Below are positions 49,418-63,704 of a DNA stretch of 64,000 nucleotides, piece by piece. The notes under the pieces were generated by a model. The model was not told the DNA's origin. It saw nothing but the letters and a program-made list of their open reading frames with translations, and ran no database searches. Made by a program: the position numbers and the translations under genes. The DNA is from Erodium maritimum (Eukaryota; Streptophyta; Magnoliopsida; Geraniales; Geraniaceae): positions 191,001 through 255,000 of the forward strand of contig OY997594.1 of the NCBI GenBank assembly GCA_963921825.1, given 5' to 3'. Positions within the stretch are counted from its first letter, which is position 1, and every line of letters starts with the position of its first letter.

Positions 49418-50932
49418 TAAGAATGGTTAGTTTAACTTTGCTAATAAATGAGTCAATCTTTGTGTATTTTTTCTCATTTTTTTTTATTAGTTATATTTCT
49501 GTAGGTGGAGGCTTGTCATGTAGGGTCATTTTCTTCTTCTGTTGAATAAATGTATATTATATCTTTTGAGAACGAATAAACATGTAATTATATTGAGCAA
49601 ATAAATAAAAAAATTTCCTTTTTCTCTCCTTCGTCAGAGAAAGATTCCATTTCTTTACTCTCATATAAATCTTGCTATCAGGGTCGGCCCACTGATTACA
49701 GGGGCTTAAAGCGAGAATTGATCGATATCTTTTTTTTATGAAATAATATAATTAAAAAAAAAAAAGCAAACGTGTTTGTGTGGAAAGATTATACTAGATG
49801 ATACTGAACGAATGAGCTTGTACATCTACTTATAACACTCAAAATCTAAAATGAATGGTGAAGATTAATTTCTAACAAGACAACCTTCATGGATAAGATG
49901 TACCATCTAGAATTCTATACAAAAATCTAAAATTTTAAGGATTCACATTTATTTATAGACACGATACATTCATGTCAAGATAAAATATGATAGGTTCAAG
50001 ATAATTCTAGACAGTTACACCAAATTCTACTAGCTTATATGTGACGTCGTATATGAATAGCTATTATCATCAACTTCTAGAAATTTCCATACTTCAAATT
50101 TTTTCTAGACAATTTTAGTGTATATTAGTAACCCCAATTTTTAATACTGTCAAACACAATGAGACTCATGCTTTTAATCCTTGAATTCCATGGATTATTC
50201 TTCGATAAATGATTTTTTTACTACACATATTCGTACAAAAATCATACATTCTAGCACCGATTGTTAATATATACACATGTTTTGTTTCCTTTTCAATAAA
50301 AAAATATTGATATTATTTAATATGTTTAGATGCATAGTTTCATTATTTGAATGACTTAGAAATTGGTTTATAAAATATTAAGGGAAGTATGAGAAATCAA
50401 ATCAAACATTCAGCGGATTTCTCATATGTTTGTTTTGCATTCTTTTTGTTATGAACAGATATTTATATCCAATATTAGATTGTTTTTCCTATTTTGATAG
50501 CTTACTTTTCTAGGTTATTTTGGTTTTATCATTTCCGTAATGAAGTTGATAAATTGATTATCATTCCTCGAACAAGTACTATAGTGTATTATATATAAAT
50601 ATTCATGCTTCTTTTTTGATGTGTTATATTGTTTTTTATCCCTATTTTTAATTCACTGATCATTGATAAATGGAATATGCATGTTTTATTTCGTTAACGA
50701 TAGTTTTTCACTGCGAAATTAACATCCATAAAGTTGTTAGAATGTTCAACCATCATAAAAAATTATCTTCTATTTGGATGAAAAATGCTTTTCTGATTTT
50801 TTTTAATATATATCAAAATTAGACTTAACTAGTATTAAGTTTTCATTTCAAGATTAGAAGTGTAATATTTTTTGCTTGATTAAGTTTGATCAAATAATAA
50901 CAGATCTTTTAAGTTTGAGCTCAATTGGTGAT

Positions 50933-53431
50933 ACACTACGACCACTAAAGTTGTGGTTTCGTCAGGTCTAAAATAAAATTCAAAGAAGCAAATGATCGGC
51001 ATCATGGAAGAGAAGGAAGTAGAAGGGCACGAAGATATTATTAGTATTTAAAAAGTAAGTCATGTGTTAATCACATGACGATTGTCCGAGAATGTAGTAA
51101 AATAATATAAGTGAAACTTTAGTGTAAAAAGACAAAAATCATAATAGTTTATTACAATGGACTAAAACCGTAGCGGTAATTATTCGTACTTGCAATAAAG
51201 TCACAACAGCTTATACAACTAAACCCTGATTTGAAGAAGATTAAAAGAAAATCATAGCGGGATCAAAAGAAACAGTGGCTATAAATAGAGAATCAACACT
51301 CTCAGAGTACTTTGACTTCATTTGTTTGTGAGTGTGTTGGTCTCGTAGAGAAATACATGACTAAGGTACATCCCAACCCGTAGCGTTGTATTCCGTTGGT
51401 GTAGACGTAACGATGTTCTTGATATAGCAGGCTCAGAGTCAGAAGCACGAGGAGGCTGGCCGCATTCTCGGCCGAGGTGGGCTGAGGATGAAGAGGAGGA
51501 CGGAGCGGAGGCGACCTCGTTGGAGTGTGGTGCCAGCGCCGCCACCACGGGAACGCTCCATCTTCCCTGACCCGGTTCGCCGTTTGGGTGTCGCAGGGAG
51601 CGCGAACGAGAACGCCACCGAAGCCGTCAAAACGGCAACGTGCCTGGCCTGTTATCGCATGATCGACCGATTGGCTAAGTCCGCTCTGACAGTACTAATT
51701 AACAACGCTGTGATTCAGTTCTTTAACAAGTAGTGCTCTGTTTTTACGTTTGTTTATACGTTCAGATCGAGTGCATAGATGAGGAACACCGTGAACAAGA
51801 CTATGACGAGGACTACAACTTGATAGACACGCAGAGCACCGTCGAATTGGCCGTGGACAACATGACAGGAGTCGATCTGAGTAGCCTCATGTATGTTTAC
51901 TCTGCCGCTGAATGATAAGAATGGTTAGTTTAACTTTGCTAATAAATGAGTCAATCTTTGTGTATTTTTTCTCATTTTTTTTTATTAGTTATATTTCTGT
52001 AGGTGGAGGCTTGTCATGTAGGGTCATTTTCTTCTTCTGTTGAATAAATGTATATTATATCTTTTGAGAACGAATAAACATGTAATTATATTGAGCAAAT
52101 AAATAAAAAAATTTCCTTTTTCTCTCCTTCGTCAGAGAAAGATTCCATTTCTTTACTCTCATATAAATCTTGCTATCAGGGTCGGCCCACTGATTACAGG
52201 GGCTTAAAGCGAGAATTGATCGATATCTTTTTTTTATGAAATAATATAATTAAAAAAAAAAAAAGCAAACGTGTTTGTGTGGAAAGATTATACTAGATGA
52301 TACTGAACGAATGAGCTTGTACATCTACTTATAACACTCAAAATCTAAAATGAATGGTGAAGATTAATTTCTAACAAGACAACCTTCATGGATAAGATGT
52401 ACCATCTAGAATTCTATACAAAAATCTAAAATTTTAAGGATTCACATTTATTTATAGACACGATACATTCATGTCAAGATAAAATATGATAGGTTCAAGA
52501 TAATTCTAGACAGTTACACCAAATTCTACTAGCTTATATGTGACGTCGTATATGAATAGCTATTATCATCAACTTCTAGAAATTTCCATACTTCAAATTT
52601 TTTCTAGACAATTTTAGTGTATATTAGTAACCCCAATTTTTAATACTGTCAAACACAATGAGACTCATGCTTTTAATCCTTGAATTCCATGGATTATTCT
52701 TCGATAAATGATTTTTTTACTACACATATTCGTACAAAAATCATACATTCTAGCACCGATTGTTAATATATACACATGTTTTGTTTCCTTTTCAATAAAA
52801 AAATATTGATATTATTTAATATGTTTAGATGCATAGTTTCATTATTTGAATGACTTAGAAATTGGTTTATAAAATATTAAGGGAAGTATGAGAAATCAAA
52901 TCAAACATTCAGCGGATTTCTCATATGTTTGTTTTGCATTCTTTTTGTTATGAACAGATATTTATATCCAATATTAGATTGTTTTTCCTATTTTGATAGC
53001 TTACTTTTCTAGGTTATTTTGGTTTTATCATTTCCGTAATGAAGTTGATAAATTGATTATCATTCCTCGAACAAGTACTATAGTGTATTATATATAAATA
53101 TTCATGCTTCTTTTTTGATGTGTTATATTGTTTTTTATCCCTATTTTTAATTCACTGATCATTGATAAATGGAATATGCATGTTTTATTTCGTTAACGAT
53201 AGTTTTTCACTGCGAAATTAACATCCATAAAGTTGTTAGAATGTTCAACCATCATAAAAAATTATCTTCTATTTGGATGAAAAATGCTTTTCTGATTTTT
53301 TTTAATATATATCAAAATTAGACTTAACTAGTATTAAGTTTTCATTTCAAGATTAGAAGTGTAATATTTTTTGCTTGATTAAGTTTGATCAAATAATAAC
53401 AGATCTTTTAAGTTTGAGCTCAATTGGTGAT
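50933..53431 (+). repeat. Tandem unit 2 (2499 bp)
   Basis: Same content as unit 1; A run of 13. The left junction 'ggtgat' to 'acactacg' joins hAT interior to promoter. Confidence 0.97.
51357..51915 (+). CDS. Unrecognised short gene, array unit 2
   Basis: Apparently identical to the gene at 48859-49417 in every coding base, with the same possible introns. Confidence 0.4.
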
Positions 53432-55930
53432 ACACTACGACCACTAAAGTTGTGGTTTCGTCAGGTCTAAAATAAAATTCAAAGAAGCAAATGATCGGCA
53501 TCATGGAAGAGAAGGAAGTAGAAGGGCACGAAGATATTATTAGTATTTAAAAAGTAAGTCATGTGTTAATCACATGACGATTGTCCGAGAATGTAGTAAA
53601 ATAATATAAGTGAAACTTTAGTGTAAAAAGACAAAAATCATAATAGTTTATTACAATGGACTAAAACCGTAGCGGTAATTATTCGTACTTGCAATAAAGT
53701 CACAACAGCTTATACAACTAAACCCTGATTTGAAGAAGATTAAAAGAAAATCATAGCGGGATCAAAAGAAACAGTGGCTATAAATAGAGAATCAACACTC
53801 TCAGAGTACTTTGACTTCATTTGTTTGTGAGTGTGTTGGTCTCGTAGAGAAATACATGACTAAGGTACATCCCAACCCGTAGCGTTGTATTCCGTTGGTG
53901 TAGACGTAACGATGTTCTTGATATAGCAGGCTCAGAGTCAGAAGCACGAGGAGGCTGGCCGCATTCTCGGCCGAGGTGGGCTGAGGATGAAGAGGAGGAC
54001 GGAGCGGAGGCGACCTCGTTGGAGTGTGGTGCCAGCGCCGCCACCACGGGAACGCTCCATCTTCCCTGACCCGGTTCGCCGTTTGGGTGTCGCAGGGAGC
54101 GCGAACGAGAACGCCACCGAAGCCGTCAAAACGGCAACGTGCCTGGCCTGTTATCGCATGATCGACCGATTGGCTAAGTCCGCTCTGACAGTACTAATTA
54201 ACAACGCTGTGATTCAGTTCTTTAACAAGTAGTGCTCTGTTTTTACGTTTGTTTATACGTTCAGATCGAGTGCATAGATGAGGAACACCGTGAACAAGAC
54301 TATGACGAGGACTACAACTTGATAGACACGCAGAGCACCGTCGAATTGGCCGTGGACAACATGACAGGAGTCGATCTGAGTAGCCTCATGTATGTTTACT
54401 CTGCCGCTGAATGATAAGAATGGTTAGTTTAACTTTGCTAATAAATGAGTCAATCTTTGTGTATTTTTTCTCATTTTTTTTTATTAGTTATATTTCTGTA
54501 GGTGGAGGCTTGTCATGTAGGGTCATTTTCTTCTTCTGTTGAATAAATGTATATTATATCTTTTGAGAACGAATAAACATGTAATTATATTGAGCAAATA
54601 AATAAAAAAATTTCCTTTTTCTCTCCTTCGTCAGAGAAAGATTCCATTTCTTTACTCTCATATAAATCTTGCTATCAGGGTCGGCCCACTGATTACAGGG
54701 GCTTAAAGCGAGAATTGATCGATATCTTTTTTTTATGAAATAATATAATTAAAAAAAAAAAAAGCAAACGTGTTTGTGTGGAAAGATTATACTAGATGAT
54801 ACTGAACGAATGAGCTTGTACATCTACTTATAACACTCAAAATCTAAAATGAATGGTGAAGATTAATTTCTAACAAGACAACCTTCATGGATAAGATGTA
54901 CCATCTAGAATTCTATACAAAAATCTAAAATTTTAAGGATTCACATTTATTTATAGACACGATACATTCATGTCAAGATAAAATATGATAGGTTCAAGAT
55001 AATTCTAGACAGTTACACCAAATTCTACTAGCTTATATGTGACGTCGTATATGAATAGCTATTATCATCAACTTCTAGAAATTTCCATACTTCAAATTTT
55101 TTCTAGACAATTTTAGTGTATATTAGTAACCCCAATTTTTAATACTGTCAAACACAATGAGACTCATGCTTTTAATCCTTGAATTCCATGGATTATTCTT
55201 CGATAAATGATTTTTTTACTACACATATTCGTACAAAAATCATACATTCTAGCACCGATTGTTAATATATACACATGTTTTGTTTCCTTTTCAATAAAAA
55301 AATATTGATATTATTTAATATGTTTAGATGCATAGTTTCATTATTTGAATGACTTAGAAATTGGTTTATAAAATATTAAGGGAAGTATGAGAAATCAAAT
55401 CAAACATTCAGCGGATTTCTCATATGTTTGTTTTGCATTCTTTTTGTTATGAACAGATATTTATATCCAATATTAGATTGTTTTTCCTATTTTGATAGCT
55501 TACTTTTCTAGGTTATTTTGGTTTTATCATTTCCGTAATGAAGTTGATAAATTGATTATCATTCCTCGAACAAGTACTATAGTGTATTATATATAAATAT
55601 TCATGCTTCTTTTTTGATGTGTTATATTGTTTTTTATCCCTATTTTTAATTCACTGATCATTGATAAATGGAATATGCATGTTTTATTTCGTTAACGATA
55701 GTTTTTCACTGCGAAATTAACATCCATAAAGTTGTTAGAATGTTCAACCATCATAAAAAATTATCTTCTATTTGGATGAAAAATGCTTTTCTGATTTTTT
55801 TTAATATATATCAAAATTAGACTTAACTAGTATTAAGTTTTCATTTCAAGATTAGAAGTGTAATATTTTTTGCTTGATTAAGTTTGATCAAATAATAACA
55901 GATCTTTTAAGTTTGAGCTCAATTGGTGAT
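53432..55930 (+). repeat. Tandem unit 3 (2499 bp)
   Basis: Same content; A run of 13. No base difference from unit 2 noticed. Confidence 0.97.
53856..54414 (+). CDS. Unrecognised short gene, array unit 3
   Basis: Apparently identical to the unit 1 gene; no coding difference noticed. Confidence 0.4.
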
Positions 55931-58428
55931 ACACTACGACCACTAAAGTTGTGGTTTCGTCAGGTCTAAAATAAAATTCAAAGAAGCAAATGATCGGCAT
56001 CATGGAAGAGAAGGAAGTAGAAGGGCACGAAGATATTATTAGTATTTAAAAAGTAAGTCATGTGTTAATCACATGACGATTGTCCGAGAATGTAGTAAAA
56101 TAATATAAGTGAAACTTTAGTGTAAAAAGACAAAAATCATAATAGTTTATTACAATGGACTAAAACCGTAGCGGTAATTATTCGTACTTGCAATAAAGTC
56201 ACAACAGCTTATACAACTAAACCCTGATTTGAAGAAGATTAAAAGAAAATCATAGCGGGATCAAAAGAAACAGTGGCTATAAATAGAGAATCAACACTCT
56301 CAGAGTACTTTGACTTCATTTGTTTGTGAGTGTGTTGGTCTCGTAGAGAAATACATGACTAAGGTACATCCCAACCCGTAGCGTTGTATTCCGTTGGTGT
56401 AGACGTAACGATGTTCTTGATATAGCAGGCTCAGAGTCAGAAGCACGAGGAGGCTGGCCGCATTCTCGGCCGAGGTGGGCTGAGGATGAAGAGGAGGACG
56501 GAGCGGAGGCGACCTCGTTGGAGTGTGGTGCCAGCGCCGCCACCACGGGAACGCTCCATCTTCCCTGACCCGGTTCGCCGTTTGGGTGTCGCAGGGAGCG
56601 CGAACGAGAACGCCACCGAAGCCGTCAAAACGGCAACGTGCCTGGCCTGTTATCGCATGATCGACCGATTGGCTAAGTCCGCTCTGACAGTACTAATTAA
56701 CAACGCTGTGATTCAGTTCTTTAACAAGTAGTGCTCTGTTTTTACGTTTGTTTATACGTTCAGATCGAGTGCATAGATGAGGAACACCGTGAACAAGACT
56801 ATGACGAGGACTACAACTTGATAGACACGCAGAGCACCGTCGAATTGGCCGTGGACAACATGACAGGAGTCGATCTGAGTAGCCTCATGTATGTTTACTC
56901 TGCCGCTGAATGATAAGAATGGTTAGTTTAACTTTGCTAATAAATGAGTCAATCTTTGTGTATTTTTTCTCATTTTTTTTTATTAGTTATATTTCTGTAG
57001 GTGGAGGCTTGTCATGTAGGGTCATTTTCTTCTTCTGTTGAATAAATGTATATTATATCTTTTGAGAACGAATAAACATGTAATTATATTGAGCAAATAA
57101 ATAAAAAAATTTCCTTTTTCTCTCCTTCGTCAGAGAAAGATTCCATTTCTTTACTCTCATATAAATCTTGCTATCAGGGTCGGCCCACTGATTACAGGGG
57201 CTTAAAGCGAGAATTGATCGATATCTTTTTTTTATGAAATAATATAATTAAAAAAAAAAAAGCAAACGTGTTTGTGTGGAAAGATTATACTAGATGATAC
57301 TGAACGAATGAGCTTGTACATCTACTTATAACACTCAAAATCTAAAATGAATGGTGAAGATTAATTTCTAACAAGACAACCTTCATGGATAAGATGTACC
57401 ATCTAGAATTCTATACAAAAATCTAAAATTTTAAGGATTCACATTTATTTATAGACACGATACATTCATGTCAAGATAAAATATGATAGGTTCAAGATAA
57501 TTCTAGACAGTTACACCAAATTCTACTAGCTTATATGTGACGTCGTATATGAATAGCTATTATCATCAACTTCTAGAAATTTCCATACTTCAAATTTTTT
57601 CTAGACAATTTTAGTGTATATTAGTAACCCCAATTTTTAATACTGTCAAACACAATGAGACTCATGCTTTTAATCCTTGAATTCCATGGATTATTCTTCG
57701 ATAAATGATTTTTTTACTACACATATTCGTACAAAAATCATACATTCTAGCACCGATTGTTAATATATACACATGTTTTGTTTCCTTTTCAATAAAAAAA
57801 TATTGATATTATTTAATATGTTTAGATGCATAGTTTCATTATTTGAATGACTTAGAAATTGGTTTATAAAATATTAAGGGAAGTATGAGAAATCAAATCA
57901 AACATTCAGCGGATTTCTCATATGTTTGTTTTGCATTCTTTTTGTTATGAACAGATATTTATATCCAATATTAGATTGTTTTTCCTATTTTGATAGCTTA
58001 CTTTTCTAGGTTATTTTGGTTTTATCATTTCCGTAATGAAGTTGATAAATTGATTATCATTCCTCGAACAAGTACTATAGTGTATTATATATAAATATTC
58101 ATGCTTCTTTTTTGATGTGTTATATTGTTTTTTATCCCTATTTTTAATTCACTGATCATTGATAAATGGAATATGCATGTTTTATTTCGTTAACGATAGT
58201 TTTTCACTGCGAAATTAACATCCATAAAGTTGTTAGAATGTTCAACCATCATAAAAAATTATCTTCTATTTGGATGAAAAATGCTTTTCTGATTTTTTTT
58301 AATATATATCAAAATTAGACTTAACTAGTATTAAGTTTTCATTTCAAGATTAGAAGTGTAATATTTTTTGCTTGATTAAGTTTGATCAAATAATAACAGA
58401 TCTTTTAAGTTTGAGCTCAATTGGTGAT
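55931..58428 (+). repeat. Tandem unit 4 (2498 bp)
   Basis: Same content; A run of 12. Confidence 0.97.
56355..56913 (+). CDS. Unrecognised short gene, array unit 4
   Basis: Apparently identical to the unit 1 gene; no coding difference noticed. Confidence 0.4.
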
Positions 58429-60928
58429 ACACTACGACCACTAAAGTTGTGGTTTCGTCAGGTCTAAAATAAAATTCAAAGAAGCAAATGATCGGCATCA
58501 TGGAAGAGAAGGAAGTAGAAGGGCACGAAGATATTATTAGTATTTAAAAAGTAAGTCATGTGTTAATCACATGACGATTGTCCGAGAATGTAGTAAAATA
58601 ATATAAGTGAAACTTTAGTGTAAAAAGACAAAAATCATAATAGTTTATTACAATGGACTAAAACCGTAGCGGTAATTATTCGTACTTGCAATAAAGTCAC
58701 AACAGCTTATACAACTAAACCCTGATTTGAAGAAGATTAAAAGAAAATCATAGCGGGATCAAAAGAAACAGTGGCTATAAATAGAGAATCAACACTCTCA
58801 GAGTACTTTGACTTCATTTGTTTGTGAGTGTGTTGGTCTCGTAGAGAAATACATGACTAAGGTACATCCCAACCCGTAGCGTTGTATTCCGTTGGTGTAG
58901 ACGTAACGATGTTCTTGATATAGCAGGCTCAGAGTCAGAAGCACGAGGAGGCTGGCCGCATTCTCGGCCGAGGTGGGCTGAGGATGAAGAGGAGGACGGA
59001 GCGGAGGCGACCTCGTTGGAGTGTGGTGCCAGCGCCGCCACCACGGGAACGCTCCATCTTCCCTGACCCGGTTCGCCGTTTGGGTGTCGCAGGGAGCGCG
59101 AACGAGAACGCCACCGAAGCCGTCAAAACGGCAACGTGCCTGGCCTGTTATCGCATGATCGACCGATTGGCTAAGTCCGCTCTGACAGTACTAATTAACA
59201 ACGCTGTGATTCAGTTCTTTAACAAGTAGTGCTCTGTTTTTACGTTTGTTTATACGTTCAGATCGAGTGCATAGATGAGGAACACCGTGAACAAGACTAT
59301 GACGAGGACTACAACTTGATAGACACGCAGAGCACCGTCGAATTGGCCGTGGACAACATGACAGGAGTCGATCTGAGTAGCCTCATGTATGTTTACTCTG
59401 CCGCTGAATGATAAGAATGGTTAGTTTAACTTTGCTAATAAATGAGTCAATCTTTGTGTATTTTTTCTCATTTTTTTTTATTAGTTATATTTCTGTAGGT
59501 GGAGGCTTGTCATGTAGGGTCATTTTCTTCTTCTGTTGAATAAATGTATATTATATCTTTTGAGAACGAATAAACATGTAATTATATTGAGCAAATAAAT
59601 AAAAAAATTTCCTTTTTCTCTCCTTCGTCAGAGAAAGATTCCATTTCTTTACTCTCATATAAATCTTGCTATCAGGGTCGGCCCACTGATTACAGGGGCT
59701 TAAAGCGAGAATTGATCGATATCTTTTTTTTATGAAATAATATAATTAAAAAAAAAAAAAAGCAAACGTGTTTGTGTGGAAAGATTATACTAGATGATAC
59801 TGAACGAATGAGCTTGTACATCTACTTATAACACTCAAAATCTAAAATGAATGGTGAAGATTAATTTCTAACAAGACAACCTTCATGGATAAGATGTACC
59901 ATCTAGAATTCTATACAAAAATCTAAAATTTTAAGGATTCACATTTATTTATAGACACAATACATTCATGTCAAGATAAAATATGATAGGTTCAAGATAA
60001 TTCTAGACAGTTACACCAAATTCTACTAGCTTATATGTGACGTCGTATATGAATAGCTATTATCATCAACTTCTAGAAATTTCCATACTTCAAATTTTTT
60101 CTAGACAATTTTAGTGTATATTAGTAACCCCAATTTTTAATACTGTCAAACACAATGAGACTCATGCTTTTAATCCTTGAATTCCATGGATTATTCTTCG
60201 ATAAATGATTTTTTTACTACACATATTCGTACAAAAATCATACATTCTAGCACCGATTGTTAATATATACACATGTTTTGTTTCCTTTTCAATAAAAAAA
60301 TATTGATATTATTTAATATGTTTAGATGCATAGTTTCATTATTTGAATGACTTAGAAATTGGTTTATAAAATATTAAGGGAAGTATGAGAAATCAAATCA
60401 AACATTCAGCGGATTTCTCATATGTTTGTTTTGCATTCTTTTTGTTATGAACAGATATTTATATCCAATATTAGATTGTTTTTCCTATTTTGATAGCTTA
60501 CTTTTCTAGGTTATTTTGGTTTTATCATTTCCGTAATGAAGTTGATAAATTGATTATCATTCCTCGAACAAGTACTATAGTGTATTATATATAAATATTC
60601 ATGCTTCTTTTTTGATGTGTTATATTGTTTTTTATCCCTATTTTTAATTCACTGATCATTGATAAATGGAATATGCATGTTTTATTTCGTTAACGATAGT
60701 TTTTCACTGCGAAATTAACATCCATAAAGTTGTTAGAATGTTCAACCATCATAAAAAATTATCTTCTATTTGGATGAAAAATGCTTTTCTGATTTTTTTT
60801 AATATATATCAAAATTAGACTTAACTAGTATTAAGTTTTCATTTCAAGATTAGAAGTGTAATATTTTTTGCTTGATTAAGTTTGATCAAATAATAACAGA
60901 TCTTTTAAGTTTGAGCTCAATTGGTGAT
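58429..60928 (+). repeat. Tandem unit 5 (2500 bp)
   Basis: Same content; A run of 14. It carries the only substitution I noticed in the array: 'gacacaatac' near 59955 where the others have 'gacacgatac'. Confidence 0.97.
58853..59411 (+). CDS. Unrecognised short gene, array unit 5
   Basis: Apparently identical to the unit 1 gene; the single substitution of unit 5 lies outside it, in the hAT part. Confidence 0.4.
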
Positions 60929-63426
60929 ACACTACGACCACTAAAGTTGTGGTTTCGTCAGGTCTAAAATAAAATTCAAAGAAGCAAATGATCGGCATCA
61001 TGGAAGAGAAGGAAGTAGAAGGGCACGAAGATATTATTAGTATTTAAAAAGTAAGTCATGTGTTAATCACATGACGATTGTCCGAGAATGTAGTAAAATA
61101 ATATAAGTGAAACTTTAGTGTAAAAAGACAAAAATCATAATAGTTTATTACAATGGACTAAAACCGTAGCGGTAATTATTCGTACTTGCAATAAAGTCAC
61201 AACAGCTTATACAACTAAACCCTGATTTGAAGAAGATTAAAAGAAAATCATAGCGGGATCAAAAGAAACAGTGGCTATAAATAGAGAATCAACACTCTCA
61301 GAGTACTTTGACTTCATTTGTTTGTGAGTGTGTTGGTCTCGTAGAGAAATACATGACTAAGGTACATCCCAACCCGTAGCGTTGTATTCCGTTGGTGTAG
61401 ACGTAACGATGTTCTTGATATAGCAGGCTCAGAGTCAGAAGCACGAGGAGGCTGGCCGCATTCTCGGCCGAGGTGGGCTGAGGATGAAGAGGAGGACGGA
61501 GCGGAGGCGACCTCGTTGGAGTGTGGTGCCAGCGCCGCCACCACGGGAACGCTCCATCTTCCCTGACCCGGTTCGCCGTTTGGGTGTCGCAGGGAGCGCG
61601 AACGAGAACGCCACCGAAGCCGTCAAAACGGCAACGTGCCTGGCCTGTTATCGCATGATCGACCGATTGGCTAAGTCCGCTCTGACAGTACTAATTAACA
61701 ACGCTGTGATTCAGTTCTTTAACAAGTAGTGCTCTGTTTTTACGTTTGTTTATACGTTCAGATCGAGTGCATAGATGAGGAACACCGTGAACAAGACTAT
61801 GACGAGGACTACAACTTGATAGACACGCAGAGCACCGTCGAATTGGCCGTGGACAACATGACAGGAGTCGATCTGAGTAGCCTCATGTATGTTTACTCTG
61901 CCGCTGAATGATAAGAATGGTTAGTTTAACTTTGCTAATAAATGAGTCAATCTTTGTGTATTTTTTCTCATTTTTTTTTATTAGTTATATTTCTGTAGGT
62001 GGAGGCTTGTCATGTAGGGTCATTTTCTTCTTCTGTTGAATAAATGTATATTATATCTTTTGAGAACGAATAAACATGTAATTATATTGAGCAAATAAAT
62101 AAAAAAATTTCCTTTTTCTCTCCTTCGTCAGAGAAAGATTCCATTTCTTTACTCTCATATAAATCTTGCTATCAGGGTCGGCCCACTGATTACAGGGGCT
62201 TAAAGCGAGAATTGATCGATATCTTTTTTTTATGAAATAATATAATTAAAAAAAAAAAAGCAAACGTGTTTGTGTGGAAAGATTATACTAGATGATACTG
62301 AACGAATGAGCTTGTACATCTACTTATAACACTCAAAATCTAAAATGAATGGTGAAGATTAATTTCTAACAAGACAACCTTCATGGATAAGATGTACCAT
62401 CTAGAATTCTATACAAAAATCTAAAATTTTAAGGATTCACATTTATTTATAGACACGATACATTCATGTCAAGATAAAATATGATAGGTTCAAGATAATT
62501 CTAGACAGTTACACCAAATTCTACTAGCTTATATGTGACGTCGTATATGAATAGCTATTATCATCAACTTCTAGAAATTTCCATACTTCAAATTTTTTCT
62601 AGACAATTTTAGTGTATATTAGTAACCCCAATTTTTAATACTGTCAAACACAATGAGACTCATGCTTTTAATCCTTGAATTCCATGGATTATTCTTCGAT
62701 AAATGATTTTTTTACTACACATATTCGTACAAAAATCATACATTCTAGCACCGATTGTTAATATATACACATGTTTTGTTTCCTTTTCAATAAAAAAATA
62801 TTGATATTATTTAATATGTTTAGATGCATAGTTTCATTATTTGAATGACTTAGAAATTGGTTTATAAAATATTAAGGGAAGTATGAGAAATCAAATCAAA
62901 CATTCAGCGGATTTCTCATATGTTTGTTTTGCATTCTTTTTGTTATGAACAGATATTTATATCCAATATTAGATTGTTTTTCCTATTTTGATAGCTTACT
63001 TTTCTAGGTTATTTTGGTTTTATCATTTCCGTAATGAAGTTGATAAATTGATTATCATTCCTCGAACAAGTACTATAGTGTATTATATATAAATATTCAT
63101 GCTTCTTTTTTGATGTGTTATATTGTTTTTTATCCCTATTTTTAATTCACTGATCATTGATAAATGGAATATGCATGTTTTATTTCGTTAACGATAGTTT
63201 TTCACTGCGAAATTAACATCCATAAAGTTGTTAGAATGTTCAACCATCATAAAAAATTATCTTCTATTTGGATGAAAAATGCTTTTCTGATTTTTTTTAA
63301 TATATATCAAAATTAGACTTAACTAGTATTAAGTTTTCATTTCAAGATTAGAAGTGTAATATTTTTTGCTTGATTAAGTTTGATCAAATAATAACAGATC
63401 TTTTAAGTTTGAGCTCAATTGGTGAT
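60929..63426 (+). repeat. Tandem unit 6 (2498 bp)
   Basis: Last unit; A run of 12. At 63427 the hAT sequence continues into its unduplicated right part instead of jumping back to the promoter. Confidence 0.97.
61353..61911 (+). CDS. Unrecognised short gene, array unit 6
   Basis: Apparently identical to the unit 1 gene. It is the copy next to the complete hAT element and the 63848 gene, and so probably marks the ancestral position. Confidence 0.4.
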
Positions 63427-63490
63427 AACATCACTCAAGGAAATGCTATAAAGGGTAAAGTCTTGAGTTCAAGTCTCCCCAACAACCTAG
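63405..63490 (+). repeat. tRNA-derived SINE-like sequence inside the hAT
   Basis: 'tgagctcaattggtgataac' resembles RNA polymerase III Box A and 'gagttcaagtctc' Box B, about 45 bases apart. The array breakpoint (63426) falls just behind Box A, so units 1-5 contain Box A only. Confidence 0.5.
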
Positions 63491-63704
63491 GTTGGTATTT
63501 GTTTGTGGACAATACACCAGAGGGGTTTGTAACACCTCGCCGTCCCACACAGGGCCCCACGCGCGGCGATGTTAGGTCTGCAGCCTAATACACCTTTTGT
63601 AACACCCCGCCGTCCCACACAAGGCCCCATGCGCGACGATGTTACGTCTGCAGCCCAATACACCCCAACCCCTCTGGTGTATTGTACACAGACAAATACC
63701 AACC
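63490..63704. repeat. Inverted and direct repeats, LTR-derived in appearance
   Basis: Arms 63490-63526 and 63668-63704 are inverted copies ('gttggtatttgtttgt' against 'acagacaaataccaac'). Between and behind them 'taacacc.cgccgtcccac' recurs directly twice and once inverted. 'tgtaacaccccgccg' resembles LTR starts. Probably rearranged fossil pieces; no coding. Confidence 0.55.

Larger units (their letters stand above)
48435..50932 (+). repeat. Tandem unit 1 (2498 bp)
   Basis: First of six head-to-tail units. It starts with 'acactacgacc' joined to unique DNA. Order inside: about 350 bases of promoter, TATA box at 48781, the short gene at 48859-49417, 'aataaa' signals near 49545, then CTTGCTAT (49673-49680) and the left 1.25 kb of a hAT element. 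The A run near 49754 has 12 A. Confidence 0.97.

Noticed and set aside
48435-63426. Array as CRISPR, satellite or rDNA
   Set aside because: Units are 2.5 kb with no short spacer pattern, no rRNA sequence and a gene-plus-transposon content; it is a tandem segmental duplication.
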